A stretch of DNA of 51,404 bases from an uncultured Elioraea sp. (GCA_938010425.1 CALLUO010000048.1:1-51404); one strand, 5' to 3'; shown: positions 1 through 9,201, numbered from the stretch's first letter. The notes: generated from the sequence alone by a model not told the origin. Translations and numbers: made by a program.

Positions 1-2445
1 GATGGTTGCCACCTTCGCCTTCACCTCCTCGCGAAAGCCGGGCCAGGGGAGATCAAAACGCGGCGGATGAATCCCTTGTTCCTTCAACTGCCACCAGCGT
101 GACAGTGCCTGCACTGTGGATGGTTCTGTCAGCGCAACGACGAGGGCATCGATTGCGTGGTGGCGGAGATCGTCCCGCGTTTTTTGGGAGCTCGCGTTTT
201 CGCCGTCGAGCAGCGTGCCGAGATTCACTCCCCACGCGCGGCGAAGCAGTGCGGTGGCGCGGCTGGGCACCGGCTGCACCGCGTTCAAGCCGGCTTGGCC
301 GCCGCCGAAGAGAAGGCCGAGATAGTCACGCGCGACACGCGCCATGAATTGGCTGTCGACGAGCTGGCGGGCGCTGAACTCGTTCCCCTCGTCCGCTGGG
401 TCTTCCAACACAGGCTTCAGGCAGCGCCGCCGCTTCGCGTCCGGCCAACCGCCTTTCACCATGTCTGGCCAAAGCTTCTTGGTGAGGTGCGCCCAGCGAT
501 CATTGTCGGGCGAGAGCCATTCGTATGGCGTGCGCCGCGCTTTCTCGATGTTTTCGCGGGCGAACACAAGCACTTTGTTCGCTTGCGAATCGTCGAAGCT
601 TCGGCTGACGGGAAGGATGTGGTCGATTTGGGTGACGGAGGCGTCGAGCATGTCCGTCGCCGAAATGTGTTCGCCCGAGTAGGGCGACCGGCCGCCCTGT
701 TCGTGCCAGAGCAGCCAGCGCAGGACATTCGCTTCGCCCTCCGGTCCGTCGGCCGCTTTGCCGAGTTTGCGGATCTCTTCACGGGCTTTGTTGCGAAGCC
801 TTTCGCGCTCGGCTTGCGCCTTGTCAGCTTCTTTGCGCTGTTTTGCTCCTTCCTTCAGCCCGCGCCCGAGTTCGATGCGGATGACATCAGGCCGCCCGTA
901 AGTGCGGAGCAGCGTGTTCGCAACTTTCTGCAGTTCACCCAAGGTACGCAGGACCGTTGGATTACGAATGCCGGCAAGGAGTGCGCGCATGCGCTCACGC
1001 ACGCGCGGATCAGTGATTTTGTGCAATTCGCCGGCATTGGGGCCGGGCAGAAGGCGCAGTGGATTGAGCGGTTCGCGGCGACCGCCATATTCGCGGTCGA
1101 CGGCTTCCATGTATGTCAGGCCGGCTTCGAGGTGAGGCATGAGCCGTTCAATCGCCCTCAGGCTGTGGCGTGCGGTGCCTTCTGGCAGGGAGATTTTGGC
1201 CAGGCGTTCTGCTTCCTCAGGGTTCAAGCCCCACTCTCGCTGCGCGCGCTCGGCGAGTTTCGCGCGTTCCAAGGCGATGCCCTGCCAATCGCGGATTTCC
1301 AGGACGCTGCCTCCTTTTGTTGGGCGGTATTGGATGGCATGCCAGGCCGGGCCGATCTCGCGGCGGATGGTGTCGCGCACGTGGGTCTCAAGAGCATCCC
1401 ATGTCTGGCCGAGGGCCTCGCGCAAAGCGACTTCGGTCGCGTTGCCGCGTATCGTCTGCTTAGCCCCGCGTTCATGAGTGAAATAATCTGAGGGAGCGAG
1501 CCCCAAGGCCTTACGAAACTCTGCCCAGCTCGGCTTGGCGGTACGCTCGAGATAACTGAGCGCTTTGGCGCGTTCTTCCTGGTCAAGCGGCCTCTGGTTG
1601 CCACCCTCAAGTCTGAGAGCGTTGATCAGTTGCAGGGTTTCGAACCTCTGCACCAGCCAGTGCGCTTTCAGCGCGCGCGGTTCGCCTGGCTCGAGATTAT
1701 CCTCGCCATAGGAGGACGCGTGGAAGTACGTTGGACGTTGCGCAAAAGCAATTGTCTCGACACGAGATTTCAGTTCCGGCGTGAACAATGATGGATTGTG
1801 ACGTGCTTGCTCTGCCCAAAGCGCTTCGAACTCCTGCCGCACCATGTCGCGCGTTTGGCCCACGGCGCGGCGGCGCGCTAAGTCCCATGGCGCAAGGTTC
1901 GGACCGTTTGGTTTCAGGTGATCGTCTGACTGGAGGTAGGCGGCGAGGGGGCGACCGCCGAGCCGCGCGGCCAGCGCCTGTGCTTTTTCTTGGGCTTCCC
2001 GCTCTTCGTCGGTTTCGGCCACGTTCTGTCCAGGCGCGACCTTGCGGCTGCCCTGGAAACCGCGCCGCTTGAGCAGATGGAAGATCGCCCAGCCGGCGTC
2101 TTCGGCGCTCAGCGGACCGACGAGACCGCGAGCGCGCAATTCATATGGATCTTGCCCAGGCGGCGGTGTGGCGTCAGCGGCCGGCAGGAGGCCTGCTTGG
2201 GCCAAGACTTCACGCAGATGCACTCGCCGCCAGCGACGTCGCCGCGTTTGGCGGCGTATGAGCCTTTTGCTGCGACGTTCTGCGTTCAGCGGCTCCTTGC
2301 TCTTTTCGTCGCGCGTCTCGGTAAAGGCTCGCACCCCAAGGGCGAGGATCTTACCCGCGCCGTCCTGGGTTTGCTCATGGTTGCAGTGCAGGACAGCGAA
2401 ACCGACTGACGCTACGCCGAGATCAAAACCCCAGATTGTCCGCAC
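1..2445 (-). CDS. cas9: Compact type II-C-like CRISPR nuclease Cas9 (C-terminus beyond window)
   Basis: RNA-guided DNA endonuclease. The minus frame is open from a GTG at 2445 to base 1, giving 815 codons with no stop. The order seen is RuvC-I (FDLGVASVGFAVL, Asp8), an arginine-rich bridge helix near residues 55-78 (RRSKRLIRRQTRRRWRR), a short recognition region, RuvC-II (IRIELGRG, Glu525), HNH (QIDHILPVSRSFDDS, Asp608/His609, with Asn623 in QANKVLVF) and RuvC-III (RHHAIDALVVA, His763, Asp766). All expected catalytic residues are present. The WED/PAM-interacting part lies outside the window. An AGGGAGG ribosome site at 2451-2457 sits 5 nt before the GTG, which supports this start. RuvC-III at about residue 766 fits a protein of roughly 1050-1100 residues, typical of II-C. 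No cas gene lies upstream, so cas1, cas2 and the array would have to be beyond base 1. The II-C subtype is inferred from size and motifs. Confidence 0.95.
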   Translation of the reverse strand, partial: MRTIWGFDLGVASVGFAVLHCNHEQTQDGAGKILALGVRAFTETRDEKSKEPLNAERRSKRLIRRQTRRRRWRRVHLREVLAQAGLLPAADATPPPGQDPYELRARGLVGPLSAEDAGWAIFHLLKRRGFQGSRKVAPGQNVAETDEEREAQEKAQALAARLGGRPLAAYLQSDDHLKPNGPNLAPWDLARRRAVGQTRDMVRQEFEALWAEQARHNPSLFTPELKSRVETIAFAQRPTYFHASSYGEDNLEPGEPRALKAHWLVQRFETLQLINALRLEGGNQRPLDQEERAKALSYLERTAKPSWAEFRKALGLAPSDYFTHERGAKQTIRGNATEVALREALGQTWDALETHVRDTIRREIGPAWHAIQYRPTKGGSVLEIRDWQGIALERAKLAERAQREWGLNPEEAERLAKISLPEGTARHSLRAIERLMPHLEAGLTYMEAVDREYGGRREPLNPLRLLPGPNAGELHKITDPRVRERMRALLAGIRNPTVLRTLGELQKVANTLLRTYGRPDVIRIELGRGLKEGAKQRKEADKAQAERERLRNKAREEIRKLGKAADGPEGEANVLRWLLWHEQGGRSPYSGEHISATDMLDASVTQIDHILPVSRSFDDSQANKVLVFARENIEKARRTPYEWLSPDNDRWAHLTKKLWPDMVKGGWPDAKRRRCLKPVLEDPADEGNEFSARQLVDSQFMARVARDYLGLLFGGGQAGLNAVQPVPSRATALLRRAWGVNLGTLLDGENASSQKTRDDLRHHAIDALVVALTEPSTVQALSRWWQLKEQGIHPPRFDLPWPGFREEVKAKVATI

Positions 2446-2489
2446 CAAGGCCTCCCTTGACCGATGGCTCCAAACGCTTCAAAATCAGG

Positions 2490-2709
2490 TCTGTAGCGAT
2501 ACTCGGTGTGGCTCAAGCCCTCGCGGCAGAGCGACCCAACGCTCTACGGTTCGAGGGCTGCTTGCTGCAAGCAAAACGAAGGGTCCACACGAGGTGCGGG
2601 CTGGGCCTCCCGCGGACCATTGGCCTCACCACCCCCGCCTTGTGCGGGGGTTGTTGTGAGCGGAAAAGTATCGGTTCGCTTCGCGCTAAAACGCTACGGT
2701 CGCTACAGA
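2490..2709. ncRNA. Structured cas9-argG gap; candidate tracrRNA or cas9 leader
   Basis: The 257-nt gap between cas9 and argG has nested dyads. GTGTGG (2506-2511) pairs with CCACAC (2585-2590). Inside it CAAGCCCTCG (2514-2523) largely pairs with CGAGGGCT...CTTG (2552-2564), and AGAGCG (2528-2533) pairs with CGCTCT (2540-2545). A GC-rich hairpin CCCCCGC/GCGGGGG lies at 2632-2650. Outer inverted repeats are CTGTAGCGA (2491-2499) with TCGCTACAG (2700-2708), and CGATACT (2497-2503) with AGTATCG (2668-2674). In type II systems the gap beside cas9 often carries tracrRNA, and II-C anti-repeats often end in a GCTACA-like sequence, which occurs here on both strands. Because the dyads are symmetric, the strand cannot be told. 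Without the CRISPR repeat the anti-repeat cannot be confirmed. It could also be a 5' regulatory leader of cas9 or a remnant of a small mobile element. Confidence 0.35.
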
Positions 2710-3935
2710 GCTCCGCCGCGCCGCCCTGCCATAGCACCCAGCCTGAGCCTCAGCGCCTGGAGGCGAATGAACCCTTCCGCGTCCTTTTGGTCGTAGGCGC
2801 CAGCATCGTCCTCGAAGGTGACGTAGCGCGTAGCATAGAGGCTGTGCGGGCTCTCGCGCCCCGAAACGATCACGTTGCCCTTGTAGAGCTTCAGCCGTAC
2901 CCGCCCGGTGACGTGCTCCTGACTAGCATCGATCGCAGCCTGCAGCATGCGGCGTTCAGGCGCGAACCAAAACCCGTAGTAGACGAGTTCGGCGTAGCGG
3001 GGCATCAGGCTGTCCTTCAGGTGCGCGACTTCGCGATCAAGCGTGATGCTCTCTATCGCGCGGTGCGCCACGTGCAGAATGGTGCCGCCCGGCGTCTCGT
3101 AGACGCCGCGACTCTTCATGCCGACGAAACGGTTCTCGACCAGATCGACCCGGCCGATGCCATTCTCCTTTCCGAGCGCATTCAGGCGCGTCAGCAGAGT
3201 GGCGGGAGAAAGACGTTCGCCGTTCAAGGCCACCGCATCGCCGCGTTCAAAGTCGATTGCGATTTCGGTGACGCGATCCGGCGCGCTCATCGGCGAGACG
3301 GTGCGCTGATAGACGATCTCATCTGGCTCGACCGCCGGATCTTCGAGGATCTTTCCTTCCGAGGAGGAGTGCAGCAGGTTGGCATCCACGCTGAACGGCG
3401 CTTCGCCGCGCTTGTCCTTGCTGATAGGGATCTGGTGCTTCTCGGCGAAGTCGAGCAAGGCCGTGCGCGAGGTGAGCTCCCATTCCCGCCAGGGTGCGAT
3501 CACCGTCACATCGGGCTTAAGCGCGTAATAGGAAAGTTCGAACCGGACTTGATCGTTGCCTTTGCCGGTTGCCCCATGCGCCACTGCATCTGCACCGACC
3601 GCTTCGGCGATCTCGATCTGGCGCTTGGCAATCAGCGGCCGCGCGATCGAGGTGCCGAGGAGATAGACGCCCTCATAGAGAGCGTTGGCGCGAAACATCG
3701 GGAAGACGAAGTCGCGCACGAACTCCTCGCGCAGGTCCTCGATGAAGATGTTCTCCTCCTTGATCCCGAGTAGCCGCGCCTTGTCGCGCGCGGGGCCGAG
3801 CTCCTCGCCCTGGCCCAGGTCGGCGGTGAAGGTGACCACCTCCGCCTGGTACGTCGTTTGCAGCCACTTCAGGATGACGGAGGTATCGAGCCCGCCCGAA
3901 TAGGCGAGGACGACTTTCTTCACCGGTTTGCGCAT
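2703..3935 (-). CDS. argG: Argininosuccinate synthase
   Basis: ATP-dependent ligation of citrulline and aspartate to argininosuccinate, the penultimate step of arginine synthesis, in the cytoplasm. The 410-residue product starts [20 protein letters not shown], with the family's N-type ATP-pyrophosphatase signature AYSGGLDTS. It continues with [34 protein letters not shown] and [13 protein letters not shown], and its length is normal. The frame stays open to 4385, but the homology begins at the ATG at 3935, 37 nt from the divergent hydrolase gene. The TAG stop (2703-2705) falls inside the right arm of the inverted repeat of the cas9-argG gap. argD and argF lie about 5 kb away, so the arginine genes are near each other but not in one operon. 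Confidence 0.97.
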   Translation of the reverse strand: MRKPVKKVVLAYSGGLDTSVILKWLQTTYQAEVVTFTADLGQGEELGPARDKARLLGIKEENIFIEDLREEFVRDFVFPMFRANALYEGVYLLGTSIARPLIAKRQIEIAEAVGADAVAHGATGKGNDQVRFELSYYALKPDVTVIAPWREWELTSRTALLDFAEKHQIPISKDKRGEAPFSVDANLLHSSSEGKILEDPAVEPDEIVYQRTVSPMSAPDRVTEIAIDFERGDAVALNGERLSPATLLTRLNALGKENGIGRVDLVENRFVGMKSRGVYETPGGTILHVAHRAIESITLDREVAHLKDSLMPRYAELVYYGFWFAPERRMLQAAIDASQEHVTGRVRLKLYKGNVIVSGRESPHSLYATRYVTFEDDAGAYDQKDAEGFIRLQALRLRLGAMAGRRGGAL

Positions 3936-3972
3936 GTGTGGAATGGGGTGTGCGTTTCGAGGAGGGGGGACC

Positions 3973-5031
3973 ATGCCAGCGAGGAAAGCGTGGCACAAGG
4001 CCGGGGCGCTGTTTGGCCTGGTGGTGGCGTTCGGCACCTGGAGTGGGCAGGCAGGCGGACAGCTGCCGCCGATCGCCGACCCCGCTGGCCCGCCGGGCCT
4101 GTCGACGGAAGCGCGGGCTCTCTGGGCCCGCTTCATCACCTTCAATGTGCATCGCGCCTTCGCGGTCGGGCCAGGCGGGGCCTTCGGCGCGGCCTGGAAC
4201 CACCGCTCGCTTGAGGAGGCGAAAGAGACGGCGCTGCGGAACTGCGCGCAGCGGGCGGGGGCGGAGTGCCGCTTAATCGCGGTCGATCTCGCCATCGTCG
4301 ACCGCGCCCGGCCGTGGTCGCAGCCGCAGGAACCGCCAAGCGCCGTTGGTATTGGCGGCATCGGCTGGGAGATCGTGCCGGACAAGCGATATCTCTGGCG
4401 AGGTCCGGCGCAGGCTCGCGGCGCCCTCGTGTTCGGCCACGGCCGCAGCGCGGATGCCGACCCGCGGGGCAGTCAGCCGCAGACCTGGGTGCGCCGGTTC
4501 AATCTCGCCGGTTACGATGTGTTCCGCTTCGACCGTCATCCGAACAGCGACGAGGCGGAGCGTGCAGCAGGTTGGCTGCGCGACGGGCTCGCCCGTCTGC
4601 GCGCCCTCGGGTATCGCCACATCGTGGTGGGCGGACAGTCGCGCGGCGGTTGGAACGCGCTGCAGGTGCTGGATCAACCCGGCCTTGTCGATGTCGCGAT
4701 CGCGATCGCGCCGGCGGCGCACGGCCAGGGCGGTTCGACGAACCTGCTGGCACAGAACGATCAGCTCCGCACCATCGCCGCGCGAACGAATGCGCCCGCT
4801 GCGCGCCTCGCCTTCGTCCAGTTCACGAACGATCCGTTTATGCTCGACCCCGACGGGCGGGCGCGGATCGTGCGCGAACGCATGGCACCACGGCTCGCCG
4901 CTGTGCTTCTGATCGATCGGCCCGAGGGATTTGAAGGGCACTTCGTTGGCGGGGGCTGGCGCTTCGCCGACCGCTTCGGTGCCTGCTTGCTGGCTTTCGC
5001 CATCGAAACCGTTCCACCTGAGCGCTGCTGA
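3973..5031 (+). CDS. Exported alpha/beta-hydrolase with DUF4189-like N-terminal region
   Basis: 352-residue protein. The start at 3973 follows a strong GGAGGGGGG site at 3961-3969. Residues 1-30 look like a signal peptide, with a basic start and the hydrophobic stretch [14 protein letters not shown], so it is probably periplasmic. Residues about 50-100 ([21 protein letters not shown] and two following cysteines in a CAQRAGAEC pattern) resemble the small DUF4189 fold of exported proteins. The remaining part looks like an alpha/beta-hydrolase: [12 protein letters not shown] as oxyanion region, a [13 protein letters not shown] nucleophile elbow (GxSxGG) and a late GHF as candidate catalytic His. 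The substrate is unknown. It is divergent from argG and convergent with dnaQ (6-nt gap). The DUF4189 likeness is by eye and uncertain. Confidence 0.72.
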   Translation: MPARKAWHKAGALFGLVVAFGTWSGQAGGQLPPIADPAGPPGLSTEARALWARFITFNVHRAFAVGPGGAFGAAWNHRSLEEAKETALRNCAQRAGAECRLIAVDLAIVDRARPWSQPQEPPSAVGIGGIGWEIVPDKRYLWRGPAQARGALVFGHGRSADADPRGSQPQTWVRRFNLAGYDVFRFDRHPNSDEAERAAGWLRDGLARLRALGYRHIVVGGQSRGGWNALQVLDQPGLVDVAIAIAPAAHGQGGSTNLLAQNDQLRTIAARTNAPAARLAFVQFTNDPFMLDPDGRARIVRERMAPRLAAVLLIDRPEGFEGHFVGGGWRFADRFGACLLAFAIETVPPERC

Positions 5032-5037
5032 GCCCTG

Positions 5038-5754
5038 TCAGCGGCTCGCTTCCGGGCTGTAGAGCTTAGGCAGAACCCGCGCCCACAGCGCATTCGGGAT
5101 GCTTGAGATGAAGGCGCAGTGTGCAGAGAGTTCCTTCTCGCTCGGCACGATCAAGCGCGGCGTGCGGTGCTCGTTGGAGGCGGCGGGGATCGCGTGCAGG
5201 CGAAGCCGTGACGGTGAGGCAAGGCCGAGCCCGGGCTGCCGTCCGCCACGAAGTTGGAGATAGACCTCGGCCAGCAGCTGGCAATCGAGCAGCGCGTTGT
5301 GCGTGGTTCGCATCGATGTGTCGATACCGAAACGGCGGCACAAGGCGTCGAGGCTGGCTGGAAGCCCAGGAAACCGCTCGCGCGCGAGCTTCACCGTGTC
5401 GATCGCACGGGTGCTGGCGATCGGTGGCAGTTCGAGCCGAGCGAGCTCCGCGTTGAGGAAAGCGAGATCGAAGGGGGCGTTATGCGCCACGATCGGGTCG
5501 TCACCGAGAAAGGCCAGCAGCTCATCGACGATCTCGGCAAAGGCGGGTTTGCCAATTAGTGCCGCGCGAGTAAAGCCATGGATCCGTTCTGCTTCTGGAT
5601 CGATGTCGCGGCCGGGGTCGATCAGCCGATGCAGCACCCGCCCCGTTGGTACATGGTTGCGCAACTCAAGGCAGCAGATCTCGAGGATGCGGTGGCCAGC
5701 CAGGGGGTCGAGCCCGGTTGTTTCTGTATCCAGCAAAACCTCGCGCCCGCTCAT
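5038..5754 (-). CDS. dnaQ: DNA polymerase III epsilon subunit (3'-5' proofreading exonuclease)
   Basis: Proofreading subunit of the replicative polymerase. The 238-residue product begins MSGREVLLDTETTGLDPLAG, containing Exo I (DTET). Exo II is seen in AHNAPFDLAFLN and Exo III epsilon in HNALLDCQLLAEVY, so the acidic residues and the His of the DEDDh exonuclease are present. The start at 5754 shares ATGA with the coaE stop, which decides it over an in-frame ATG at 5829. The usual C-terminal region follows and the length is typical. It is the last gene of the aroE-coaE-dnaQ overlap operon, an arrangement familiar in Alphaproteobacteria. Confidence 0.95.
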   Translation of the reverse strand: MSGREVLLDTETTGLDPLAGHRILEICCLELRNHVPTGRVLHRLIDPGRDIDPEAERIHGFTRAALIGKPAFAEIVDELLAFLGDDPIVAHNAPFDLAFLNAELARLELPPIASTRAIDTVKLARERFPGLPASLDALCRRFGIDTSMRTTHNALLDCQLLAEVYLQLRGGRQPGLGLASPSRLRLHAIPAASNEHRTPRLIVPSEKELSAHCAFISSIPNALWARVLPKLYSPEASR

Positions 5755-6380
5755 CAGCGTTTGCCCCTCTGCCGCCGCACCCGGAGCATGCCGCCCGCCC
5801 TCAGCCCAGCCACCAGTCGCCGAATGCATGCCTGGGCAAAGTGGCGCGACAGCCCCGTGCGCAGAACCATGTCGGCACGCCTTTGCTTCGCCCTATCCGA
5901 CATCTGTCGGGCAAGAATGGCGCGAAACCGATCCTCCGTCATGCCACCGCGGGCGAGCACGCGTGCCCTTTGCACCGCCGGCGGGGCGGTGACAACGAGG
6001 ACGAGATCGACCCGGCGGTCAGCTCCGGTCTCGAACAGCAGCGGTATGTCAAGCACGCAAAGCGGGCGGCGCGCGCGCCGGCACGTGGCGAGGAAGCGCG
6101 CCTCCTCACGCCGCACCAAGGGGTGGATTGCCGCCTCAAGCCGACCGAGCAGGGACGGGTCGACCAAAACGCGTTCGCGCAGCACCTCCCGCGACACCGC
6201 GCCGCCCACCACCGCCTCCGGCACCAGTTGGGCAACCGCCGCCACGCCTGCCCCGCCCTTCGCATAGAGGCGATGCACAGTGGCATCAGCGTCGTGCACC
6301 GGCACGCCCAGGCGGCGGAATACTTTGGCCGCTGTCGACTTGCCCATGCCGATGCCGCCTGTGAGGCCGATGACGATCAC
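5754..6380 (-). CDS. coaE: Dephospho-CoA kinase
   Basis: Last step of coenzyme A synthesis, phosphorylating the ribose 3'-OH of dephospho-CoA. 208 residues. The P-loop GLTGGIGMGKSTAAK is at residues 5-19, followed by the family segment DADATVHRLY, HPLVRREE, DIPLLFETG near residue 115 and a LID-type region RQMSDRAKQRRAD. The start is a GTG at 6380 overlapping the aroE stop as GTGA. The stop overlaps dnaQ as ATGA. Translational coupling through all three genes is therefore likely. Length and motif order are normal. Confidence 0.95.
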   Translation of the reverse strand: MIVIGLTGGIGMGKSTAAKVFRRLGVPVHDADATVHRLYAKGGAGVAAVAQLVPEAVVGGAVSREVLRERVLVDPSLLGRLEAAIHPLVRREEARFLATCRRARRPLCVLDIPLLFETGADRRVDLVLVVTAPPAVQRARVLARGGMTEDRFRAILARQMSDRAKQRRADMVLRTGLSRHFAQACIRRLVAGLRAGGMLRVRRQRGKR

Positions 6381-7237
6381 TCGCCCTCGTCGGTCTCGGG
6401 GATGTCGGAGGAGATGAACGCTTCAAGCTCGGCATCAACCACGGGGGCGATGCCAAACCAGGCGGTGAAGCCTGGCCGGGCCTGATGAAGAAGCATACCC
6501 AGACCGCAGACCGTGCGTAGACCGCGCCGTTCCGCCGCCCGCAGAAGACCTGTTCGGCGCGGCACGTAGACGATGTCGGTAACGATCGCGCGGTCAGGCA
6601 GCCGCTCGAGAGGCAGAGCCGGAGACGGCATACCCTTCATGCCCAAGGTGGTGGCATTGATCAGCAGATCCGCGGCGGGCAGGAGGGCGTCCAGTGCCTC
6701 CCAGGCATAGGCCACAATCGCGCCTCCCAAAGCCCTGGCCAGCGCCTCGGCCCGCTCGGGCGTTCGGTTCACCAGGGCAACCTGCGCGCCCTCATCGAGC
6801 AGCGCAGCGGCGATCGCGCGCGCCGCCCCCCCCGCTCCGAGCACAACTGCCGTTTGGCCGACGAAACTGAGGTCGGGTAAGGCAGAGCGAAGCGACTCGA
6901 GGAAACCCCAACCATCGGTGTTGTCGCCTACGATTGCGCCATCGGCTTCGAAGATGAGCGTGTTGACCGCACCGGCGCGCTGGGCGCTGCGACTGACGCG
7001 ATCACAGACGGCGATAGCGGCTTCCTTGTGCGGGAGAGTGACGTTGCCGCCTCGGAAGCCGAGGTCGCGCAGGGCCCGCACGGCGTTGGCGAAGCGGTCG
7101 GGACGGATGGGCAGCGGAAGATAGGCGCCGTCGATGCCATGCCGTTCCAGCCAGAACCCGTGCAGGCGCGGGCTGCGCGAATGCGCCACCGGCCAGCCGA
7201 GCACGCCAGCCAGTTTTGCCGAACCGGAGAGAATCAT
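6377..7237 (-). CDS. aroE: Shikimate dehydrogenase
   Basis: NADPH-dependent reduction of 3-dehydroshikimate in the shikimate pathway. 286 residues from MILSGSAKLAGVLGWPVAHS. The substrate-binding part is seen in HSRSPRLHGFWL and GGNVTLPHKEAA (catalytic Lys), then AGAVNTL and GDNTDGWGF. The nucleotide-binding loop is VVLGAGGAARA with NRTPERAE. The C-terminus has CGLGMLLHQA. An ATG at 7297 is in frame, but homology begins at 7237 and the extra residues are low-complexity. First gene of the aroE-coaE-dnaQ unit. About 380 nt upstream are gene-free. Confidence 0.95.
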   Translation of the reverse strand: MILSGSAKLAGVLGWPVAHSRSPRLHGFWLERHGIDGAYLPLPIRPDRFANAVRALRDLGFRGGNVTLPHKEAAIAVCDRVSRSAQRAGAVNTLIFEADGAIVGDNTDGWGFLESLRSALPDLSFVGQTAVVLGAGGAARAIAAALLDEGAQVALVNRTPERAEALARALGGAIVAYAWEALDALLPAADLLINATTLGMKGMPSPALPLERLPDRAIVTDIVYVPRRTGLLRAAERRGLRTVCGLGMLLHQARPGFTAWFGIAPVVDAELEAFISSDIPETDEGE

Positions 7238-7620
7238 CGTCCTGTTTTTACGCGAGGAACGAGGGCTGGGCGAGGGGATGGCCCTTTCCCGCGGCATGCC
7301 ATGAGTGGTCCCGTTGGTGCTGTGCTCGGAAGGCTCCGCCCATTCCGAAGGGCGGGGCGCTCCTGCAAGCCAAATCCGCGCCTTGCGCTAAGGGCGCCCT
7401 TCTGGCCGGAAGCTGGCCTAGGGTGTCGGGCTGGAATGGGGCGGCCTGTGCGGCTGTGCAACTTAGGCGTCGTAGGTCAGCCCCCTTCACCGGCCCAGCT
7501 CGCCGCTTGTGGAGGTGGCCCCAACCCTATCGAGGCTAGCGATGCCATCCGGGGATGGGCCCGCCATCGCAACTCAAGAAGGCGTTCGCGATCCTGCCTT
7601 CGGGATTCTGCCCTTGACCG
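7238..7620. other. Gene-free gap between aroE and the chemoreceptor; one stem-loop
   Basis: 383 nt with no credible reading frame; the short open frames have no family-like sequence. It must hold the promoter for aroE-coaE-dnaQ and the 3' end of the chemoreceptor transcript, both minus-strand. A GC-rich stem-loop at 7333-7358 (GCTCCGCCC with GGGCGGGGC, one G-U pair, 8-nt loop) could terminate the chemoreceptor mRNA, but no U-run follows. I see no tRNA-like cloverleaf. Confidence 0.5.
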
Positions 7621-9033
7621 TCAGCTCGCCCCAACAAGGGCCCGGCTGCGAAGCTGCAAGCTTTCTAGCAAGCGCAGCACTTCGGCCGAGGCCGCCTCCA
7701 CTGCGGCAATCTCGGCCAAGGCTTCATCGGTGCGGCCCTCGGCGAACAACCGTGCCGCCGCCCTGCCGTGCTCGTGCACCTTGCGGTGCGGCTCCTCTAG
7801 TTCGACGAACGCCGGTTCGCAGCGGAATGCTTTCGAACCCTCACCGTAATACCATTTGCCGAGCCGGCAGGAGCGGTGGTCGGAAAGCTCGTCCGCCCGC
7901 AGTTTCATCCGCCCCGATGCCATCGCGATCAGACGCCGTTTCCACATGACGTGGTCGGCCTTGGCGAGGATGATTACCTTTTCTGGGAACTCGGCCGAGG
8001 CGGCACGCTGCAGCTGACGGCCGATCGCGGCGTCGAGGCGATCGAACGAATTCGCCATGTCCTCGACCGAGGCCGCGGTTTCGCGCGCCATCGCAGCCAC
8101 CTTGCCGATGCTTTGCGCGATCTCGTTCGTCGCCTGCGACTGCTGTGAGACGGCCACCGCGATCTCGCGAATGCTGCGCGTGGCGGAAACGATGCGCTCG
8201 CCGCCGGCCATAACCTCTTCGCCGAGCCGTTCCATCCGCGCCCGCCCCTCGCGTGCGTGTTCGTCGCAGCGGCTCATGCTCTCGACCACCGCAACGACGC
8301 GGGACAGGAGGCCATCGATTCGGCGGCGGATATCCTCAGTCGCGTGCGCTGTCTGCTGCGCCAGCGTCTTCACCTCCTTCGCCACCACCGCAAAGCCGCG
8401 CCCTGCCTCCCCAGCCCGCGCCGCCTCGATGGTCGCGTTCAGCGCCAGAAGTCTGGTCTGCGCCGCGATGCGCTCGATCGCCTCGACGATGCCGCCGATC
8501 TCCTCTGACGCTTTGCCCAGCTCGCGCACCTCGGCTGCGTTGGTCTGCACCAGGCGGGCGAGCTCTTCGATGGCCTCGATGGTCGCCCGCGTCTGGGCGA
8601 CACTCGCGCGCATGGAGGCCTCCGCCTCCTCAGCAGACTGGGCCGCCGAACGGGCCGACTGATCGATGCTGCCGACGGTTGCCACCATCTCCTGGGTGGC
8701 AGCGGCCATCGCGGCGGCGCTTTCACTGACGCCCTTCGCCGGAGCAACCAGGCGGGCGGCGACGATGCCGATCTCGTTCGCGGAGATGGCGGTTTCCACG
8801 ATTTCCGCTGCGTTCTCCGCCGCCCCCCGGGCCAGTGAGGAGGCAAGGCGTGCGCAGGCTTCCCCCTGCGGCCCAGCCGGGGCCGCGGCGCTGTACGCGC
8901 CTCGCGCCAGGGCATCGAGAAATGATGCGAGGCCGCCGTCAGATCCGCCGCCGCGGTCGGTGAGCCCGGCCATCGGCGCAGTGCTGGCCTGGCCTGAGCC
9001 GATGGCGTTGCGGAGGCGTTCGAGCGCGATCAT
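7621..9033 (-). CDS. Soluble methyl-accepting chemotaxis protein with C-terminal CZB zinc-binding domain
   Basis: 470-residue chemoreceptor that would signal through CheA/CheW. No signal peptide or membrane span is visible, so it is cytoplasmic. Residues about 90-345 are a long alanine-rich coiled coil with the signalling hairpin tip near [20 protein letters not shown] and [20 protein letters not shown]. Residues about 350-460 match a CZB (chemoreceptor zinc-binding) domain: a first His in [11 protein letters not shown], then [15 protein letters not shown] with the Cys/His pair, and a late H in [13 protein letters not shown] receptors are known to sense zinc or hypochlorous acid; the ligand here is not known. 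It is monocistronic, with no che genes nearby. Confidence 0.92.
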   Translation of the reverse strand: MIALERLRNAIGSGQASTAPMAGLTDRGGGSDGGLASFLDALARGAYSAAAPAGPQGEACARLASSLARGAAENAAEIVETAISANEIGIVAARLVAPAKGVSESAAAMAAATQEMVATVGSIDQSARSAAQSAEEAEASMRASVAQTRATIEAIEELARLVQTNAAEVRELGKASEEIGGIVEAIERIAAQTRLLALNATIEAARAGEAGRGFAVVAKEVKTLAQQTAHATEDIRRRIDGLLSRVVAVVESMSRCDEHAREGRARMERLGEEVMAGGERIVSATRSIREIAVAVSQQSQATNEIAQSIGKVAAMARETAASVEDMANSFDRLDAAIGRQLQRAASAEFPEKVIILAKADHVMWKRRLIAMASGRMKLRADELSDHRSCRLGKWYYGEGSKAFRCEPAFVELEEPHRKVHEHGRAAARLFAEGRTDEALAEIAAVEAASAEVLRLLESLQLRSRALVGAS

Positions 9034-9201
9034 GGGCCGGTGGTACCCCTTTCTTCCCTTCGCGGTATGGAGAAGTCTCGCACCACCCCCTCAACACGAG
9101 GTAAACGACGCCCAGTTGGCAGCTGCCCCGCGCCCGCTGCGAGCCGGTTCCATCCCCCCGTCATTTGACTTCGCTCCCCTGCCGACCCACAGTCTTGGCT
9201 T

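Noticed and set aside
157-1491. A 444-codon open frame on the plus strand
   Set aside because: It is antisense to cas9 and shows no family-like sequence; the minus frame carries RuvC and HNH motifs.
2490-2709. Possible miniature transposon with TCTGTAGCGA ends
   Set aside because: The ends match for only about 10 bp and no target-site duplication is visible; kept only as an alternative.
2436-3773. A 445-codon plus-strand frame opposite argG
   Set aside because: It is a high-GC shadow of the argG codons on the other strand.
7238-7620. tRNA or small gene in the aroE-chemoreceptor gap
   Set aside because: No cloverleaf or conserved TTC-type arm was found, and the short frames have no supported homology.
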